Shown here one piece after another: positions 60,032-64,000 of a stretch of 64,000 bases of DNA (position 1 is the first letter of the stretch; every line of letters starts with the position of its first letter). A model generated the notes under the pieces. The model saw only the letters and a list, made by a program, of their open reading frames with translations. It made no database searches and was not told the origin of the DNA. The DNA comes from Polytrichum commune (taxonomy: Eukaryota; Streptophyta; Polytrichopsida; Polytrichales; Polytrichaceae). A program made the position numbers and the translations under genes. The stretch is taken from positions 66,874,033 to 66,938,032 of the forward strand of contig OX485804.1 in assembly GCA_950295325.1 (NCBI GenBank), in the 5' to 3' direction.

Positions 60032-61020
60032 TCTCCGTGATTTGCGGCGTTAAAATAGGATCATTGCACCAGAAAGGATAACTGTCCGAAATTTTAAAAA
60101 AATCAGCACACTACAAGGAGAGTGCAACCCAAATACAAATTGTCTACCCTAATGGGCTCAGGATTTGGGGTTTAGAGTATAACAGGATCTTAACCTGTAC
60201 AAAATCTGTAGCAGGAGCACACTACAAGAGCGCAACCCACAGCTGAGATGCAAAAAGAGTCCCGACGGTGGGGGGTGTCCCCTTAAGTACTGATCGCTTT
60301 CCCTTGGATCCGTTTTCCAACATAGGATACCAGCCACCAACTATGTCCTATAAATACAAACCTAGCATTACTACATTCCGTGTGCCAGCCTTACAATGGA
60401 ATGTGTATTCATGTGGACAACATGCATAGACCATGAGTCCACATAATGACAAAGAGAAAGGCATCTATGTATTTGTGGTATACAACAAAGTAAATTGGCT
60501 AATATTATATGAGCAATAAACATTGTTGAGGGGTGGTTTATAGGATTGGAGTACATAATATGAAGAGTACATTTTAAAAAACGTAGACAAAAAATTATAG
60601 AATCTTGTGAAAAATCAACCACCACAACAACAATAGTACATGGAGTATAAAAATACATGTAATCAAAATTAAATTAGCAACTATTTTATTATTTTGCATA
60701 CAATGTAATGGTATTGACCATAATATCATGCTATCTCCTCTCATCTTGCATTTAATATTATAATTACATTGGCCACCGCCTTACCATCCAACATGTTTAA
60801 TGTACCCAACTATACACACCTATACATAATTGTATTGATATCTGATACACAAACTTTGATTACCGTAAGGCCATGATAGTAGCACATCTATTGTCCTAGG
60901 TAACATGGGTTGCATTCAATTCAATATTGTCAATTTTCTCTCTAAACCTTAGGGGCCCCTTCCGTACATCAACATTTACTTCAAAATAAACTAATTATAC
61001 TAGCCTTCTTCATGTACTAT
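60032..61020. other. Intergenic DNA, two CACTACAAG-led copies
   Basis: CACTACAAGGAGAGTGCAACCC at 60109 and a related copy at 60220 form a partial duplication. A TATA-like CTATAAATA lies near 60348. No gene identified to 61020. Confidence 0.4.
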
Positions 61021-61029
61021 ACGTGAGGG

Positions 61030-61530
61030 AAAACATTTTTTAGTACCTCATGTACATTACCTACATTAATTAATACTCAAACAATACCAATTGTTGCTCC
61101 AAGTAACATTATTAGCCCAAAACAACATAATGGAGAGAAAGGAAGGGTAGGGTATCCACATAGTAATAAGGCAAGCAATATTAAGTTGGTGACGCAAGGG
61201 GGATACTCACATGCGTTCGTACGTGGTACCCTAAACCCTAAACCCTATAACCACCCAACCCTAAACAAGCATGTGGACATATAGGGGTGCAAGCATGGTT
61301 AACTGAACAACTCCCGATACATGTCAAGGCTTAAATGGAAAGTAATTCAAAACAAACAAGCAAACAATTATACCAATTGTTGTTCTACGTAACACTATTA
61401 ACCCATAAAATATAATGGACAGAAAGGGAGGGTAGGGTATCCAAATAGTAATAAGGCAAGCAATATTAAGTCGGTGACACAAGGGGGATACCCTAAACCC
61501 TAAACCCTAAACCCCATAAACGACTCCCCA
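61030..61530. repeat. Imperfect tandem duplication with telomere-like ends
   Basis: Two copies of about 250-300 bp sharing GTAATAAGGCAAGCAATATT and AAGGGGGATAC, each followed by (CCCTAAA)n at 61227-61247 and 61490-61517. Confidence 0.75.
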
Positions 61531-63400
61531 CTCATGTCAAGGCCCAAAATTATCTAAAATAAAACCATAAACATTTCAAAAGTCAAGCAAATTTATGTTC
61601 ACAAATTATACTTCAAGACAGTAAGTGGTGAAAAAGTAGGTGACATAGAACAAAGATTTATCAAATTGTCAATGGCAATCCTAATTACCCTATATGCGTA
61701 ACCTTACCTTTCATTTTTTTAATCTTTATTTGGCTGGGTAAAATATACCCCTTAGAGGCAAGTACAAGATTTAGCCGGGACTTGTTATCCTTTGATGTGA
61801 CCTCAAGTTTATAATGAAATGAAGGGATACAATATGAAAACAATTAAGCCTTCAAAACATTTAAGATCATCAAAGTGATGTTCTGAGTCATATTTATCCA
61901 TTTGCTTTAAACCTTTACTTTTGAAGATAGGTTTTGAACAGCATTAACACAACCATACATGTCACCATCATGGAAACAAAACTCCAATATAAACAACAAT
62001 TTGCTACTACTTATAGGCGATAATACAAGCTCTTGCCTAGGTTTGGAAGGATTGGATGAATCCTGAACGTTGTTTAATGTACAAGAGGGATGTAAATTCA
62101 ACACCTACCCATGCCTTTTGTTTTAATGCAAGCTTAGACCTATGTGCAGAGGGATTGAATTAACCCCTAACGTTGTTTAAGATTTTATAAGCATTTGATC
62201 TTAACCCATATTATCTCGATGTTTGGTTTTGTTAATTGTGTTTCAAATGTGCATAATTTAAATATCATTATTTATAATGATATTCGCATCAAAGCATCCC
62301 ACGTGTCGAACTTCAATAAAGTTTTCAAGTTGCTATTGATAGTATAATGTAGGGTTGAAAATCCCCTTACACAAATTATTGCGATAATTGAGGGATTCAT
62401 AAGGGTGTAGGGGCAACGTTTCATGAGAATTTGTGGCCAATGGGTAATGCAATTGTCCCAATTGCATTTGAATCCCACCTTTGTGAAAAAAAAATTATAC
62501 TTAACTTAATCAAGAAGACATCCTTTATATTCAATATTATTACTATTCTTAAAATATAAAGTCCCCTCCATACTTGCTACACTAGAAATGGTATAATTTA
62601 GTTTCACTCATTGTTTGGAGTTACAAAAGGCTTTATCTTTTTATTATTGATGTTATTTAATTGATGCCAATGACATATTAATATACAATGAATAGTTAAT
62701 ATAGCAATCCATAATTCTAAATATTAAGCAATACTACTTATAATAGTTAGTGTACTAGTAATTTAAAGCCCGCTTACCTTCATATTACAACAAGTCCACA
62801 AAGAAAATCTTACACTTGAGTTACTCAACCTCAACCTATACTTCAGAATTATGTTTACTATTGGGCCTAGATGGTTATTATACATTGAGCATTGAGATTC
62901 CTTTATTTTTGGTCAGCAATTGTTTTTGGTATACGTTCTTGGACTCAAACAACATACAATCCATCCTCTATAAATGTTAGGCTCTAGAATACAATGTTCC
63001 TAACATTTATTGTGAGTTGACATTGTAACAATTATAAAGGGAGCTTTTTGAATGCTTAACAAATTTCATTCATTACAATTATGAAGGGAGAGTTTTGCAA
63101 AATTATCAAACATAAAATATGTGTATCAATCACAATATAACCCATATTAATAATTTGATCACAAATTTGGTGGCTTTTGCCACTTTGGAAGGTTGTGACT
63201 CAATGTAATGGATGTCATCTCACAATATTGGATGTAGTTCGTAGGTTAACATTTATAAGTGGCAAATTAACAAAGAGGGGAATAAATTATTCTTAACATT
63301 TAACAAAGTTAACATTCTAGTTAGCAATATGAGAGGAGTACGAATTTGTTAACAAATACAATTATGAGTTAACATGTGGAAGTGTGACATTTATCGAGGG
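61531..63400. other. AT-rich intergenic DNA
   Basis: No coding region, palindrome or element end recognised. Confidence 0.4.
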
Positions 63401-63439
63401 TGGACTCTACCACTCTAATATAGACCAATAGACATATGC

Positions 63440-64000
63440 CACGTAAGGGGAACGCGTGGCCTTTGGGCGCGGGGTGATGGGACGTCTAGGTAGGGGCGTT
63501 TGGGAGGGAGTGGATGCAACGTTTTGGGTTTAGGGTTTCGTGCATTCGCCCTTGCCCTTTTTGCTTTCACCCTTTCACCCTTTCCTCCTTTCGCTCCTTT
63601 CCTCCTCCTGCATTCCTTTGTTGCTCGCCCTTGCTCCTCGCCTTTGCTCCTCGCCCTTGCTGCTCGCCCTTGCTGGTCCTCCTTCTCCTCCTTCTCCACC
63701 TCCTCATTCTCCTTCTCCTTCATTCTCATCCTCAATCTCCTTCTCCTTCATTCTCCTCCTCAATCTCCTTCTACTTGCTGTTTCTCCTCATTCTCCTCCT
63801 CCTTCTACTTGTTGTTTCTCATCCTTCTCCTTCTTGCTCTTGATTTGTTGCTTTGTGTCTTAGTTGCATAAGAGCGCCAGGAGCTCTAGACAGGTGCTTT
63901 TTTCTTTCCTTCACTCCAAGATGTGCTGTTCCAGGTGCTTATTAGGTGATTTCAGTGTATGTTTTGATGCACAAAAGGGGGATTGTAAGATTGTAAGATT
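63440..64000 (+). promoter_or_regulatory. GC-rich block and CTCCTT tract at window edge, possible gene start
   Basis: A GC-rich stretch (63440-63540) is followed by a long pyrimidine tract of CTCCTTCTCCTC units to 63840. By analogy with the GC-rich blocks upstream of the two type A genes, this could be the start of the X2 type A partner reading rightward. No coding exon is visible before the window ends. Confidence 0.25.

Noticed and set aside
60109-60230. CACTA transposon ends pairing with 30145 or 32698
   Set aside because: Only a 9-base match, same orientation twice at 60 kb, and no convincing inverted partner or target duplication.
63415-63871. Ser/Pro/Leu- or Glu/Lys-rich frames on both strands
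   Set aside because: Caused by a CTCCTT simple repeat; no conserved domain and open in all plus frames.

Overview
The window is nuclear DNA of a green plant of the streptophyte lineage. It holds multi-exon genes with GT-AG introns, interstitial TTTAGGG/CCCTAAA motifs, MITEs with TAA target duplications, a solo LTR, and pieces of a plant-like 25S rRNA gene. The species cannot be named from the sequence. Almost everything here is mobile DNA; I see no ordinary single-copy host gene except possibly a small FCP1/NIF-like phosphatase ORF.

The main structure is a nest of very large DNA transposons of two kinds. I call them X and M; both names are mine. X elements pair a transposase-like gene (DUF7869-like, with Cys clusters and a DDE-like LDN...GHTH core) with a type A gene. 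M elements pair a Mutator-like (MULE) transposase with a type B gene. Types A and B are distant homologues: an N-terminal ParB/DGQHR-like domain (DGQHS or DGNHR motif) followed by a region laid out like a beta-class DNA methyltransferase, with degraded catalytic motifs. In both kinds the two genes are divergent and each 3' end faces an element end.

Nesting as I read it, left to right: X1 (starts before base 1, ends at 42396) is interrupted inside its type A gene by M1 (3961-33076). M1 is in turn interrupted by X3 (17150 to about 30145). M2 (about 42400 onward) is interrupted inside its type B gene by M3 (left end about 52697). M3 is interrupted by X2 (55335 onward, past base 60000).

Each element carries its own family of short inverted-repeat sites, in introns, upstream regions and even coding exons. 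X1 uses arms TTTACGAACG/CGTTCGTAAA. X2 uses TTTACGGACG/CGTCCGTAAA. X3 uses TTTGGGTCG/CGACCCAAA. M1 and M2 use GTCTCGG/CCGAGAC. In all of them the arms are constant and the two central bases vary (fixed as AT in M2). This looks like a binding site for a symmetric dimer, and the most interesting hypothesis is that each element marks itself for its own ParB/methyltransferase-like protein or transposase.

Intact genes: two DUF7869-like genes (38872-41993 and 55963-59038) and one MULE transposase (42948-46522). The type A and B copies and the second MULE copy carry stops, frameshifts or truncations. The rest is satellite arrays, AT-rich intergenic DNA with local duplications, and small non-autonomous elements.
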